Source: CAZBUB01 sp046546355 (GTDB taxonomy: Bacteria; Desulfobacterota; Desulfovibrionia; Desulfovibrionales; Desulfothermaceae). Taken from it: a DNA stretch of 64,000 nt. Positions 34,992 to 43,809 of this stretch are shown here, one piece after another (positions within the stretch are counted from its first letter, which is position 1; every line of letters starts with the position of its first letter). The notes under the pieces are model-generated. The model worked only from the letters and a program-made list of their open reading frames with translations. It did not search any database and was not told the DNA's origin. The stretch is from the NCBI GenBank assembly GCA_046546355.1, contig JBKGXZ010000002.1:1-64000 (forward strand), read 5' to 3'. Position numbers and translations under genes: made by a program.

Positions 34992-36727
34992 TCCTCCTCC
35001 CTTAAAAGATTGCTGTACTCATTCAGCAATTCGCACAGCCGGGATGTATCCCCTTCCTCCTGAGCCAACTGCAGGGCCTGCCGCACGCTTCTCTGCTTCT
35101 GTCTGCGCCTTATGCGCTGCAGCAGGCCCTGGATATCCTGCCATACCTCGGGCTGAGGCTCAGCCCCTTTATCCTGAGAGCTGAGACAGCGGGCAAAGAA
35201 GCTGGCTTCCCTTGGATCCAGGGAGGAATAGACATGCTCATGTCCGTGCTGTACAAGCTTTTGCCAGAAATCCCGGCCCCTTTGGGTCTGCAGGCAGTCC
35301 CCGAGCCCCAGCTCCTGCAGCTGCGAAAAATACTGGGGATAAAGCACAGCGAACTGCAAAAGCTCCCTGTCCCGCTGGGCCCCTGGCTTTTGCTGCTCCT
35401 GCTGGCCCTGATGCCCCTGGGCCCGTTTGGGCTTTACTGCTGCACCTTCCTGCAAACTTTGCCTGAGCAAAGGCTCGGAGAGCCCTAGCCCCTCAGCCAG
35501 CCTGGGCAGATAATAGGCTTGCAGGGCCTGGCTTTTTAGCTGCTGCAGAAAATCCTGGGCCCATTTTGTAATATTCTGGGGAGAATAATGTAATCTAATC
35601 ATCTGTAAACAAAAAGCAAGCCCTTCCTGGGCTTTCTGCAGGAGCTGCTCCAGGGCCCGGGCACCCTGGCTGTGCAGCAGGCTGTCCACATCCTGGTCCT
35701 CGGGCAGGGTAACCGGCCTGGCCTGCAGCCCGGAGGCCAGGATCATCTGCGTGCTGCGCAGAGCTGCCTGCTGTCCTGCCCGATCCCCATCAAACAGCAG
35801 GTATACAGTATCGCAAAGCCCTGAGAGCCTTTTGACCTGCTCCCTGGTCAGGGCAGTACCCAGGACCCCGCAAGTATTCCCGAACCCGTGCTGGACCATG
35901 GAGATCACATCTGCATAGCCCTCTGTAAGCAGGGCCTGCTTGCTCTGGGTGATCCCCTTGCGGGCCTGGTACAGACCGTAAAGCTGCTCCCCTTTCTTGA
36001 ACACCGGGGATTCACTGCTGTTTAAGTACTTGGGCTGACCTTCCACGTCCTGCAGCACCCGGCCACCAAAGGCCAGGACCCTGCCCTGCAGATCATGGAT
36101 GGGGAAGGTAACCCGATTCCGGAAGCGATCATAGACCCGGCCCCGACTATTGCTGGAAAGCAGGCCGGCCTGCAGGCCCTGCTCCGGGGAGATACCCCGC
36201 TGCGCCAGGTAATCCTTGAGCCCCTGCCACCTGCCAGGGCTCCAGCCCAGGCTGAAGCGCTCCACCATCTCCTGGCTCACGCCCCGGTCCCGGAGATATT
36301 GCCTGGCCTGGGCCCCCTGCTCCGAATCCAGGGCCTGCCTGAAGTACTCCTGGGCCAGTGCATTGGCCTGCAGGCAGATCCTGCCCCAGGACCTGCTTCC
36401 CTGCCCCCGGGCCTGTCCCTTGTCCCCCTGCAGGCTGACCCCGGTCTCCTGGGCCAGCTCCCGCAGCCCTTCCGCAAATTCCAGACCGTTTATACGGCAG
36501 TAGAAATCTATGACATCCCCGGCGGCCTGGCATCCGAAGCAGTAAAAAAAGCCCTGCTCAGGATTCAGGCTCAAGGAAGGCTTGCTCTCCTGGTGAAAAG
36601 GACAGACCCCTACCCAGCGCTGGCCTGCCTGACGCAGCTCGACATACCTGCCCACCAGATCCAGGAGATCCAGCCTGGATTTGATGTCTTCTATGGCCTG
36701 CCTGTTTGAACCGGACACAGCCTTCAA
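34988..36727 (-). CDS. dnaG: DNA primase
   Basis: The 579-residue protein has the CHC2 zinc finger (CPFHQESKPSL...FFYCFGCQAAGD), the TOPRIM core (LLTEGYADVISMVQHGF and LFDGDRAGQQAA), and a C-terminal helicase-interacting region. It synthesises RNA primers at the replication fork. The apparent start is a TTG at 36727 that overlaps the mutS2 stop as TTGA; a GTG three codons later is an alternative with the ribosome site too close. Confidence 0.97.
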   Translation of the reverse strand: MKAVSGSNRQAIEDIKSRLDLLDLVGRYVELRQAGQRWVGVCPFHQESKPSLSLNPEQGFFYCFGCQAAGDVIDFYCRINGLEFAEGLRELAQETGVSLQGDKGQARGQGSRSWGRICLQANALAQEYFRQALDSEQGAQARQYLRDRGVSQEMVERFSLGWSPGRWQGLKDYLAQRGISPEQGLQAGLLSSNSRGRVYDRFRNRVTFPIHDLQGRVLAFGGRVLQDVEGQPKYLNSSESPVFKKGEQLYGLYQARKGITQSKQALLTEGYADVISMVQHGFGNTCGVLGTALTREQVKRLSGLCDTVYLLFDGDRAGQQAALRSTQMILASGLQARPVTLPEDQDVDSLLHSQGARALEQLLQKAQEGLAFCLQMIRLHYSPQNITKWAQDFLQQLKSQALQAYYLPRLAEGLGLSEPLLRQSLQEGAAVKPKRAQGHQGQQEQQKPGAQRDRELLQFAVLYPQYFSQLQELGLGDCLQTQRGRDFWQKLVQHGHEHVYSSLDPREASFFARCLSSQDKGAEPQPEVWQDIQGLLQRIRRRQKQRSVRQALQLAQEEGDTSRLCELLNEYSNLLREEE

Positions 36728-39018
36728 CCCAGCCTGATTATGCTCACTCCATCCCCGCCGCGGTCTTCAGGTGCCAAATCCACACTCTGCACCCCGGGGA
36801 AGGAAAACGCCAGCTCGCGCACCACCTGCCGCAAGGCCCCAGTACCCTTGCCGTGAATCACCTCCAGCTCCTGCCTGCCCTGCAGCACCGCCTGGTCCAG
36901 GAAGCGGGACAGCTCCGCCTCTGCCTCTTCAGAGCGCTTGCCCCGCAGATCCAGATACATGCCCGCGGTCTCCTGGCCGAAGCTAACTGTTTGGGGCTGT
37001 GCAGACCGCTGCCTGCCTGTGCCGGACTCCAGAGAGATCTCCTGGGGTCTGAGCCAGAGATTTACCCCGCCTAGATCCACTTTGACCCTTTTCTTCCTGG
37101 CATCCAGCTCCAGCACCCTGCCGCTTCTGCCCCAGGCTGGACAATACACATCCAGGCCCTGCTTGAGCCTGGCCCAGACATCCTGGGCAGCAGAAGCCTG
37201 TTCCTGGGGCTCCTGCTTTTCCCGCAGCCTGGATTTCAGCCCGCCCAGCTCGCGCAGGGCCTGCTTGCGGCCCATCTTCTCCTGCTGCCAGCTGCGCACT
37301 ATCTCCCTGGCCCTGGAGCTGACCTCCTGGGCCAAATCCTGCTTTTTCTGCTCCAGCTCCTGCTTGAGCCTACGTTCCAGGGAAGCTACAGCCTCTTTTT
37401 GCTGCTTTAGCTCCTCAAGCTCATTTTGCCTCTCTACCGCCAGCTGATTCAGGCGCTCCAAGAGTTTGGTAGTATCCTCACCCTGCAGAAGCAGATACTC
37501 CTGGGCCCTGTGCAGGATCTGCTCAGGCAGGCCGTGTTCCCGGGCCACCGCCAGGGCCTGGCTGGCCCCTACCTGGTCGTAAGCCAGCCTGTACAAGGGC
37601 TGCCTGGTCTGGGGGTCAAACAGCACAGATGCGGGCCTGACCCTGGAATCGTTCAGGGCATAGACCTTCAGGGCAGGAAAGTGGGTGGCCACTGCCAGCC
37701 AGGAGCCCCGCTCCAGAACAGCCTCCAGGACTGCCTGGGCCAAAGCCGCGCCCTGACTGGGATCCGTACCTGCCCCAAACTCATCCAGGATAACCAGCGC
37801 CTCCTGATCCAGATCATGCCAGGCCTGGCGGAAGTGCTCGATCTGGGCCGTAAAGGTGGAAAGGCTCTGCTGCAGATTCTGCTCGTCACCCAGGAAGACA
37901 TGCAGCTGCCTGAAAAAAGGTAGGCAGCTGCCCTCCTGGGCAGGCACCGGCAGGGCGCTCAGGGTCAGCAGCAGACTAAGGCCTAGAGTCTTGAGGCAGA
38001 CAGTCTTGCCCCCAGCATTGCCGCCGCTGACCAGCAGGGCTTTCTGGCCCTGCTCCAGGCAGATATCCACCTGCTGGACAAACTCCTGCTCCAGGGCCAG
38101 CAGGGGATGCTTGACCTGCCTTAGATCCAGCTCCTGGCCCAGATCCAGGATCCTGCCCTGGAAGCACTCAGCCAGAGCCACCTTGGCCCGGAGCAGATCC
38201 AGCTCTACCAGCCAGGCATAGGCAGCCTGCAAGGCCTGGGCCTCCTGCTGCAGGAGCGAGGTCAAATAGCGCAGCACCTTTTTCCTGGCTTCCTGTTCCT
38301 GGTATCTTAGCTCCTGCAGCCGATTGTTCAACTCCACCAGCTCCAGGGGCTCGAAGTAGCAGGTCTCCCCGCTATGGGAATAATCATGCACAATACCTGA
38401 AAGTCTGCCCTTGAAATCAGTCTTCAAGGCCAGCACATACCTGTCTGCGGAAATGGTCAAATAGTCATCCTGCAAAAAGGGCAGGGCGCTCTTTTCCTGC
38501 AGGTAATCCTCCAGCCTGCTCCTGCACTGCTTCTGGATACCCCGGACCTGAGCCCTGACTTCCTGCAGCTCAGGGGAGCTCTCGTCCTTAATGTCCCCGC
38601 TGGGGTCCAAGCAGCGCTTCAGGGCCTGCCAGGACTTCGCCGGCCAGGGACAGCTGTGCAGGAAATCCTTCAGGGCTGGATATTCCTGCAGTCCGGGCCT
38701 GTCCAGGAACTTTTGACTGCTGCCCAGAACCTCCAGGGTACTGCGCACTGCCCAGAGCCCGTCTTCGTCCAGCCCCCTGCCCTGGTCCAGATGCTGCAGG
38801 AGGCCTTCCAAGTCTGGATACTCCTGCAGGCAGCCTAAAAGCAGCTCCGGCTCTTGCAGGGCCTGGCGGACCAGCTCGTTTTCCTGCTGCAGAGCTAAAG
38901 GATCAGCAAGGGGTCTTAGCTGCAGGCAACGTCTACGTCCGGCCTCAGACAGGGCCTTGTCCCCCAGATGGCTCAAGACCCCTTCATACTCCAGAAGGCG
39001 AAGCGTCCTGGACTGCAT
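36724..39018 (-). CDS. mutS2: Endonuclease MutS2
   Basis: From the ATG at 39018 (GGGAGG ten bases upstream) the product has 764 residues. It contains the MutS ATPase (VSGGNAGGKTVCLKTLGL for Walker A, VILDEFGAGTDPSQGA for Walker B), a long coiled coil, and a C-terminal Smr nuclease domain (LDLRGKRSEEAEAEL and HGKGTGALR). MutS2 acts on branched recombination intermediates and, in some bacteria, on stalled ribosomes. It lies between rpsU and dnaG, a position not part of the E. coli block. An ATG 29 codons earlier is unlikely. Confidence 0.96.
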   Translation of the reverse strand: MQSRTLRLLEYEGVLSHLGDKALSEAGRRRCLQLRPLADPLALQQENELVRQALQEPELLLGCLQEYPDLEGLLQHLDQGRGLDEDGLWAVRSTLEVLGSSQKFLDRPGLQEYPALKDFLHSCPWPAKSWQALKRCLDPSGDIKDESSPELQEVRAQVRGIQKQCRSRLEDYLQEKSALPFLQDDYLTISADRYVLALKTDFKGRLSGIVHDYSHSGETCYFEPLELVELNNRLQELRYQEQEARKKVLRYLTSLLQQEAQALQAAYAWLVELDLLRAKVALAECFQGRILDLGQELDLRQVKHPLLALEQEFVQQVDICLEQGQKALLVSGGNAGGKTVCLKTLGLSLLLTLSALPVPAQEGSCLPFFRQLHVFLGDEQNLQQSLSTFTAQIEHFRQAWHDLDQEALVILDEFGAGTDPSQGAALAQAVLEAVLERGSWLAVATHFPALKVYALNDSRVRPASVLFDPQTRQPLYRLAYDQVGASQALAVAREHGLPEQILHRAQEYLLLQGEDTTKLLERLNQLAVERQNELEELKQQKEAVASLERRLKQELEQKKQDLAQEVSSRAREIVRSWQQEKMGRKQALRELGGLKSRLREKQEPQEQASAAQDVWARLKQGLDVYCPAWGRSGRVLELDARKKRVKVDLGGVNLWLRPQEISLESGTGRQRSAQPQTVSFGQETAGMYLDLRGKRSEEAEAELSRFLDQAVLQGRQELEVIHGKGTGALRQVVRELAFSFPGVQSVDLAPEDRGGDGVSIIRLG

Positions 39019-39414
39019 AGCGCTTAAGCCTCCCTGCCAGCAGGCAGGCACATGGATTTGGTTTTGGTTTTGGTGCTGCTGATATACATGTTTTGGCGTA
39101 GTCAAGCAGTTCGCAGGCTCTATCTGCAGTGGGCTGCAAACAGCAAAGCAGTAGCTTGAGGATATAGATGGATTCCGGAAGGACAGTTTGCGACACAGGG
39201 GAATGCGCCGGCACTGCTTAAATTGTCATTTGCCGTCTGAAGACCTGCTTGCTTCCAGGTCATGGCTGCAAGATGTTCAGCTGGGTGCAGCATGTAACGC
39301 TACCGATCTTTGGAGCCGTCTGGCTCCAGATACCATTTCAGGAACCCAGACCCGCTAGCCCTGAGGCGCATCCTGCGGGCCTGGGGAAAATCACCTGCAT
39401 GCCAGGCGCAGGCT
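39019..39414. other. Gap between rpsU and mutS2
   Basis: This 396-base stretch contains no supportable gene. Near the rpsU stop, CCTGC (39394-39398) and GCAGG (39408-39412) could form a weak hairpin followed by T residues on the minus strand, so rpsU may be terminated or attenuated here. A TTTTGGTTTTGG-like tract near 39055-39075 (plus strand) is simple sequence. Nothing else is evident. Confidence 0.5.
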
Positions 39415-39615
39415 TTAGCTGTAGCGTGACTTGCGCATTTTCTTCATCAGTCTCTTCTTTGCGGCAGCCTCTTTCTTTTTGCGCTGCACGCTAGGCTTTT
39501 CATAGTGTTGCCTCTTTTTCAGCTCTGATAGAATGCCCGCTTTTTCGCACTGTTTCTTGAACTTGCGCAGGGCAATATCAAAGTTGTCGTGGTCTCCCAA
39601 AACAATTCCCGGCAC
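39415..39615 (-). CDS. rpsU: Ribosomal protein bS21
   Basis: The 66-residue basic protein begins MPGIVLGDHDNFDIALRKFK and ends in the lysine/arginine-rich RLMKKMRKSRYS, typical of S21. The start is a GTG at 39615, five bases after a Shine-Dalgarno element that matches the 16S 3' end completely. S21 heads the classical rpsU-dnaG-rpoD block; here mutS2 is inserted. Confidence 0.96.
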   Translation of the reverse strand: MPGIVLGDHDNFDIALRKFKKQCEKAGILSELKKRQHYEKPSVQRKKKEAAAKKRLMKKMRKSRYS

Positions 39616-39620
39616 TAGGT

Positions 39621-39631
39621 ATCACCTCCTT
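39621..39631 (-). promoter_or_regulatory. Full-length Shine-Dalgarno of rpsU
   Basis: Read on the minus strand this is AAGGAGGTGAT, an 11-base perfect complement of the 16S rRNA 3' end, followed by ACCTA and the GTG start. It is stronger than other ribosome sites in the window and decides the GTG start. Confidence 0.85.
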
Positions 39632-39650
39632 AGCTGAAAAATATGCTCCT

Positions 39651-39667
39651 GACTCGAGCAGCGAGTC
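39651..39667 (-). promoter_or_regulatory. Leader hairpin upstream of rpsU
   Basis: GACTCG and CGAGTC form a perfect 6-bp stem with a five-base loop in the rpsU leader, between the putative promoter and the ribosome site. It could be an autoregulatory or stability structure. Confidence 0.45.
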
Positions 39668-39681
39668 CTTGGGCACCAAAA

Positions 39682-39709
39682 AATGTAATCTAATAGCATA
39701 GCTTGTAAA
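39682..39709 (-). promoter_or_regulatory. Probable promoter of rpsU and the downstream block
   Basis: On the minus strand TTTACA (39704-39709) is followed after 16 bases by TACATT (39682-39687), a reasonable sigma-70 promoter for the rpsU-mutS2-dnaG-rpoD transcript. Confidence 0.5.
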
Positions 39710-39729
39710 GCCCAGGTCTGCAAGCATGA

Positions 39730-39764
39730 AAATGGGCCTGCAAAATATTTCTGCAGACCCATTT
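39730..39764 (-). terminator. Probable terminator after HU and the small membrane protein
   Basis: AAATGGG-C-CTGCA pairs with TGCAG-A-CCCATTT across a nine-base loop, giving a 12-bp stem with a single mismatch. It lies between the small membrane gene (stop at 39902) and the rpsU promoter. Confidence 0.6.
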
Positions 39765-39901
39765 CAGATAATGTCCGCTCACCCAGCCCCAGGGCATTGC
39801 TCAGCTGGAGCTAGGGGCTGCAAAGGCCAGATGCTTGCTCTGTACAAAATAGACTGAAGCTGTTGGCTGGGCTTGCAAAAAAGGGAGCCCCGCGAATGCT
39901 G

Positions 39902-40084
39902 CTACCCGTTTTTCTCTTGGTCTTCCTGAAGGGTTTGGGCCAGGGATCTGAGCACTACAAGGCCCAAGCCCAGGCCAAGGGTAGCTAGCACCGCAAATAA
40001 GACCCCGAAAAAAACCGCATGGTCTGGCAACCACCAGGGAATATCCCAGGGCAACAGGCTGCTTAGGGATTCATGGGCAAACAT
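39902..40084 (-). CDS. Small single-pass membrane protein
   Basis: The 60-residue product has a short N-terminal segment with tryptophans (SSLLPWDIPWWLPDHAVF), one membrane helix (VLFAVLATLGLGLGLVVL) and a charged tail. GAGGAGG stands six bases before the ATG, so translation is likely. It lies 16 bases after the HU gene on the same strand. I do not recognise a family, but the strong ribosome site and membrane helix support a real gene. Confidence 0.7.
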   Translation of the reverse strand: MFAHESLSSLLPWDIPWWLPDHAVFFGVLFAVLATLGLGLGLVVLRSLAQTLQEDQEKNG

Positions 40085-40100
40085 GATGCCTCCTCTTGCT

Positions 40101-40373
40101 CTACTTCACTGATTCCTTGAGCAGCTTGCCAGGGCGGAACTTGACCACCTTGGCTGCAGGGATGGTGATCTCGGAGCCGGTCTGAGGGTTGCGGCCCTTG
40201 CGCTCCTTGCGTTCTTCCACGGAAAAGGTGCCAAATCCAGTCAATGTCAGCTTGCCCTCGTTGACCAGAATGTCCTCAATAGAAGCAAGACAGGCATTTA
40301 GGGCACGCTCTGCATCCGCCTTGGTCAGTTCGGACTTCTCCGCGATTTTGGCTACCAGATCTGCTTTTGTCAT
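40101..40373 (-). CDS. HU-family DNA-binding protein
   Basis: From the ATG at 40373 (AAGGAGGAATG upstream) the product has 90 residues and the full HU pattern: MTKADLVAKIAEKSELTKAD, GFGTFSVEERKERKGRNP, and a C-terminal VVKFRPGKLLKE. It bends and compacts DNA as a dimer. The longer frame starting at 40439 would add an unrelated 22-residue leader. Confidence 0.96.
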   Translation of the reverse strand: MTKADLVAKIAEKSELTKADAERALNACLASIEDILVNEGKLTLTGFGTFSVEERKERKGRNPQTGSEITIPAAKVVKFRPGKLLKESVK

Positions 40374-40729
40374 CACATTCCTCCTTTGCTGATTATAAGG
40401 TCTAGGCCAAGAGGACGCCTCCACGCTCGAGGTAACCACCCCTCACAAGGGCCGATTCAGGCCTGGGCTGACTCGACTGGGCCAGACTGTGCACCCAGAG
40501 GCATCCGAACTTAACTAAAATAAGGCCAAAACGTATTTTGCTCATTTGCACACTGCAGCTAAACAGCGCGGGGAATAAAGGCCCACTTGCAGGCCGCCGG
40601 TCACGACTGGGCCGCGGCTGCTCAAAGCTCCGCGCCCCAAGCAAACATCTAAGATGCAGCGGAGCAAAATATAGGTTTAGCCCTAAACTTAAACAAAGAG
40701 CCGTGTCAAGACTGAAGAAGGCCAAAACC
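40374..40729. other. Long leader region upstream of the HU gene
   Basis: This 356-base stretch lies between ksgA and the HU gene, both on the minus strand. A TTGACA on the minus strand (40704-40709) with a weak TTTAGG 16 bases on may be the HU promoter, which would leave a leader of about 300 bases. The region around 40580-40640 is GC-rich with short inverted repeats. I see no gene in it. Confidence 0.45.
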
Positions 40730-41545
40730 TCAATTTGGTCCGGAAACATGGGAGTTTTTGCGCACCAGGGATCTGGCCAGGGCCAAATACTGCTCAGGGG
40801 TCAGAGCCTCGGGTCTGCAGGCAGAATCCACTCCGAGCTCCTGCAGCCTTTCTTGCATAGCAGATGTGTCCACTCTCTTCAAGACATTTTTCAGCTGTTT
40901 CCTGCGCTGCTGAAAGCAGATCCGGATCAGCCAGGCCAGAGCAGAGGCTGTAGGCGCATCTATATCAGCGCAGCAAGGTCTAAGGGAGATCACAGCTGAA
41001 TGCACCTTGGGTCGAGGCCTGAACACCTGGGGACCCAGGCTGAATTCATACTTGACCTGGGCAAAGTTGCGCACCCAGGCTGCCAGCCCTCCATATATCC
41101 GATTCCCTGCCGGGGCGGTCAAACGCTGGGCAACTTCCTTTTGCACAGTAAATACCATGCCTTTGGCCAGGGGGAGCTGTCTGACCAGCTCCCAGATCAA
41201 GGGCGCTGCTATATTGTAGGGCAGATTGCCTATCAGCCGGTTTACTCCTGCATCCTGCAGCCTTTGCCAGTCCAGGTCCATGGCGTCCCCAGCCGCCAGG
41301 CAAAGCCCAGGGAATTGATCCTTCAGGCCCCTGGCCAGATCCAGGTCCTTTTCCACAGCCAGCACCTGAACCGGCAGCTGAAGCAAGAACCTGGTCAAAG
41401 CCCCACAGCCGGGGCCTATCTCCAGGACAGTCTCCCCGGACTGGGCTTGCAGACAGCTGACTAGCTTCCTGGCCAGATTAGGATCCACCAAGTAGTTCTG
41501 GCCCAGGGACCTCTTGGCAGCCCGGGGCCGGTTTCGGCTGGCCAT
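40730..41545 (-). CDS. ksgA: 16S rRNA adenine dimethyltransferase
   Basis: The 271-residue protein begins MASRNRPRAAKRSLGQNYLV and has the SAM motif VLEIGPGCGALTRFLL and the NLPYNIAAPLI catalytic motif. It dimethylates two adjacent adenines near the 3' end of 16S rRNA as a late step of small-subunit assembly. I prefer the ATG at 41545 over a TTG three codons earlier. The gene follows the CaiB-like gene by 16 bases. Confidence 0.95.
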   Translation of the reverse strand: MASRNRPRAAKRSLGQNYLVDPNLARKLVSCLQAQSGETVLEIGPGCGALTRFLLQLPVQVLAVEKDLDLARGLKDQFPGLCLAAGDAMDLDWQRLQDAGVNRLIGNLPYNIAAPLIWELVRQLPLAKGMVFTVQKEVAQRLTAPAGNRIYGGLAAWVRNFAQVKYEFSLGPQVFRPRPKVHSAVISLRPCCADIDAPTASALAWLIRICFQQRRKQLKNVLKRVDTSAMQERLQELGVDSACRPEALTPEQYLALARSLVRKNSHVSGPN

Positions 41546-41561
41546 GCTCTCCAAGCTCCCC

Positions 41562-42719
41562 TTACTCCCTGCTTGTGCCCCCGCACACGCCCTGCTGCAG
41601 AAGGCCTTCTATTTCCTGTTTTGAATAGCCAAGCTCCTGCAGCACCTTGCAGGTATCTTGTCCAAAGCCTGGGGCAGGATTGCGTACTGAGCCTGGAGTG
41701 CGCTGCAGCTTGATCTGGACCCCAAGGCCTTGCTTGCTTTCCTGACCTGGGCCCTTTTTCTCAGGGATCATGTCCCGCTGCAGGAACAAGGGATCCTGCT
41801 GGGCCTCCTGCAGACTTTGCACCGGAGTTATGCAGATATCTAGCTCCCCCAGCTCCTGCTGCCAGACAGCCAGTGCCTTTTGCTTAAAGATCCTGCGCAG
41901 GGTCTGAACCACTTCCTGCCTGCGGCTTTCATCAAACTGCAGGGGGATAAGCTCCTGCAGCCCCAAATGCCTGCACAGCCGCTGCCAGAATTTGCCTTCC
42001 AGAGCACCCAGGGCCAGATAGCGCTGATCCAGGGTCTCATAGACATTATAGCAAGCATATCTGTGGGAGAGCAGGTTGTCTCCCCTGCTTAGCTTTTGCC
42101 CGCTGCTTTGCTCCAGATGCTGCACCAAAGGCAGCAGGGCCAGGCTGCAGTCAGCGATGGAAATGTCTATATATTGCCCCTTGCCGGTACGCCCCCGGTG
42201 CAGCAAAGCCAGGATAATGCCCAGGGCTGCATTCAGCCCGCCTGCCAGGTCCGCAAACTGCACTCCGGGAATGCTGGGCGAAGCTTCCCTGAGGCCCAAA
42301 AGATCCAAAACACCGGAGACAGCCAGATAATTCACATCGTGTCCTGCCTTTTCACTGCCAGGGCCGCTTTGCCCGTAGCCGGTCAGTGAACAGTAGACAA
42401 CCTCTGGATTGACCCTGCGTACAGAACGGTAATCCACCCCCAGCCTGCCTGCCACTCCCGGCCTGAATCCCTCTAGGATCACGTCCGCCTGAGCAGCCAG
42501 CTGCAGGAATACTGCAAGCCCGGGCTCTGACTTCAAATCCAGACAGATGTGCTCCTTGTTACGGTAGACCTGGGAGACAAAAAAATCCCCGGGACTTTGC
42601 CCCTCCACTGCAATCACCCTGGCCCCATGATCCGCCAGGAGCATGGAACAGTAAGGCCCGGGAAGCAGTCTGGAAAGATCCAGGACTGTGACTCCCTGCA
42701 GAACACCTTGCTCCAACAT
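41562..42719 (-). CDS. CaiB/BaiF-family CoA-transferase or 2-methylacyl-CoA racemase
   Basis: The 385-residue protein has the family-III pattern: LDLSRLLPGPYCSMLLADHG near the start, LKSEPGLAVFLQLAAQADV, and CSLTGYGQSGPGSEKAGHDVNYLA. The GHDVNYLA and FADLAGG segments are closer to alpha-methylacyl-CoA racemase than to carnitine CoA-transferase, with histidine and aspartate in the racemase active-site positions. It may epimerise branched fatty acyl-CoAs. It is upstream of ksgA on the same strand; a TetR gene lies just beyond its start and may regulate it. Confidence 0.85.
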   Translation of the reverse strand: MLEQGVLQGVTVLDLSRLLPGPYCSMLLADHGARVIAVEGQSPGDFFVSQVYRNKEHICLDLKSEPGLAVFLQLAAQADVILEGFRPGVAGRLGVDYRSVRRVNPEVVYCSLTGYGQSGPGSEKAGHDVNYLAVSGVLDLLGLREASPSIPGVQFADLAGGLNAALGIILALLHRGRTGKGQYIDISIADCSLALLPLVQHLEQSSGQKLSRGDNLLSHRYACYNVYETLDQRYLALGALEGKFWQRLCRHLGLQELIPLQFDESRRQEVVQTLRRIFKQKALAVWQQELGELDICITPVQSLQEAQQDPLFLQRDMIPEKKGPGQESKQGLGVQIKLQRTPGSVRNPAPGFGQDTCKVLQELGYSKQEIEGLLQQGVCGGTSRE

Positions 42720-42881
42720 CCAGATGTCTGACCTCCTTTTAGGACATGGGGCTTATATGCATACCTGGGTTTGCAGCTTCGCTGACAGGAAGGAGTATAG
42801 CGGACAAGACAAACAATGGCCTTGCAGCCCAAAGAGCTACTGGTCGCACGTTCAGCAAGCAGAGCAGAGCAAAATCTGGAT

Positions 42882-43577
42882 CTAGCTCTGGCCCCGGCCC
42901 TCAGCCTCTGTCTGTTCCTGGGGAGCGAGGACACCGTTTAAATGGATGTCCACAATCTGACGCACCACATCCCGCAGGCTTAAGGCCTTATCGTCCTTGT
43001 ACCAGAAATACAGCCAATGCACTGAGCCAAACAGACAGAAAGTAAGCACTGTCAGGTTGCAGGGCTTGAGCCTGCCCATATCCATCTGCTCCTGCAGATA
43101 GCTCCTTAACTGATGCACGTTATCCTTCTCCATATCCAGTATTCCGCGCTTCTTCTCAAAGGGCAGAGATTCTATGTCGTAGAGCAGGATCTTGTTGAAG
43201 TTCTTGTTCTTTATATAGCTGGAGGTATACTTGAACAGGATATTGGTCAGCTGCTCCTTGAGCGGCATCTCTGTGCGCATGTTCCTGGATATGGCCCTGC
43301 GCATGTTCTCCTTGATCATTTCCCCGGCCTGCAGGCAGATGGTGTACAGGATTTCCTCCTTGTTGGCGAAATGGTGGTACATGGCGGCCTTACTGATGCC
43401 TACCCGCTCTGCTATCTCCCGCATGGAGGCCTTTTCGTATCCCTTCTCGTAGAAAAGCTCGTGGGCCTCGTTGAGTACCTCCTGGGCTGTCTCGTGCATC
43501 TCTGTAAATTCCTTGCTATACATAACATCCTGCAAAAAATTGAAATTGTATCCTTGAGCCTGGTCTTTCTTACCCAT
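42882..43577 (-). CDS. TetR/AcrR family transcriptional regulator
   Basis: From the ATG at 43577 (AAGGAAG upstream) the protein has 231 residues, with the helix-turn-helix SMREIAERVGISKAAMYHHF and KEEILYTICLQAGEMI next to it. The C-terminal ligand domain is undetermined. It lies 162 bases upstream of the CaiB/racemase gene on the same strand, which suggests a fatty-acid or CoA-metabolite regulator, by analogy only. The promoter and palindrome at 43657-43690 suggest autoregulation. Confidence 0.9.
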   Translation of the reverse strand: MGKKDQAQGYNFNFLQDVMYSKEFTEMHETAQEVLNEAHELFYEKGYEKASMREIAERVGISKAAMYHHFANKEEILYTICLQAGEMIKENMRRAISRNMRTEMPLKEQLTNILFKYTSSYIKNKNFNKILLYDIESLPFEKKRGILDMEKDNVHQLRSYLQEQMDMGRLKPCNLTVLTFCLFGSVHWLYFWYKDDKALSLRDVVRQIVDIHLNGVLAPQEQTEAEGRGQS

Positions 43578-43656
43578 CTCCAACTTCCTTGAAAATGATG
43601 GCTGAGAGGAACAATATGCCGGCCCCGAAACAACGTTTACTGACTGGACGTAAATT

Positions 43657-43690
43657 TATATACCTGACTTGTCGCGCATGTCAAGTTTGA
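43657..43690 (-). promoter_or_regulatory. TetR gene promoter with overlapping palindrome
   Basis: On the minus strand TTGACA (43679-43684), a 16-base spacer and TATATA (43657-43662) form a near-consensus promoter. ACTTG (43667-43671 region) and CAAGT around the -35 and spacer form an imperfect palindrome that a repressor dimer could occupy. Confidence 0.6.
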
Positions 43691-43809
43691 AACAGTATGT
43701 TGAGCCTTGCAGAGGAGAAGGCTTTGGGCTAAGCTTCCCTGGCTTGTGCAGCTTCAATCCCAAGCCCATGGTCCCAGACAAAAAAATACATTGATCAGGC
43801 TATCCCTGC

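Noticed and set aside
39249..39494. An 81-codon plus-strand frame in the rpsU-mutS2 gap
   Set aside because: It overlaps the certain rpsU gene on the opposite strand and shows no domain or ribosome site.
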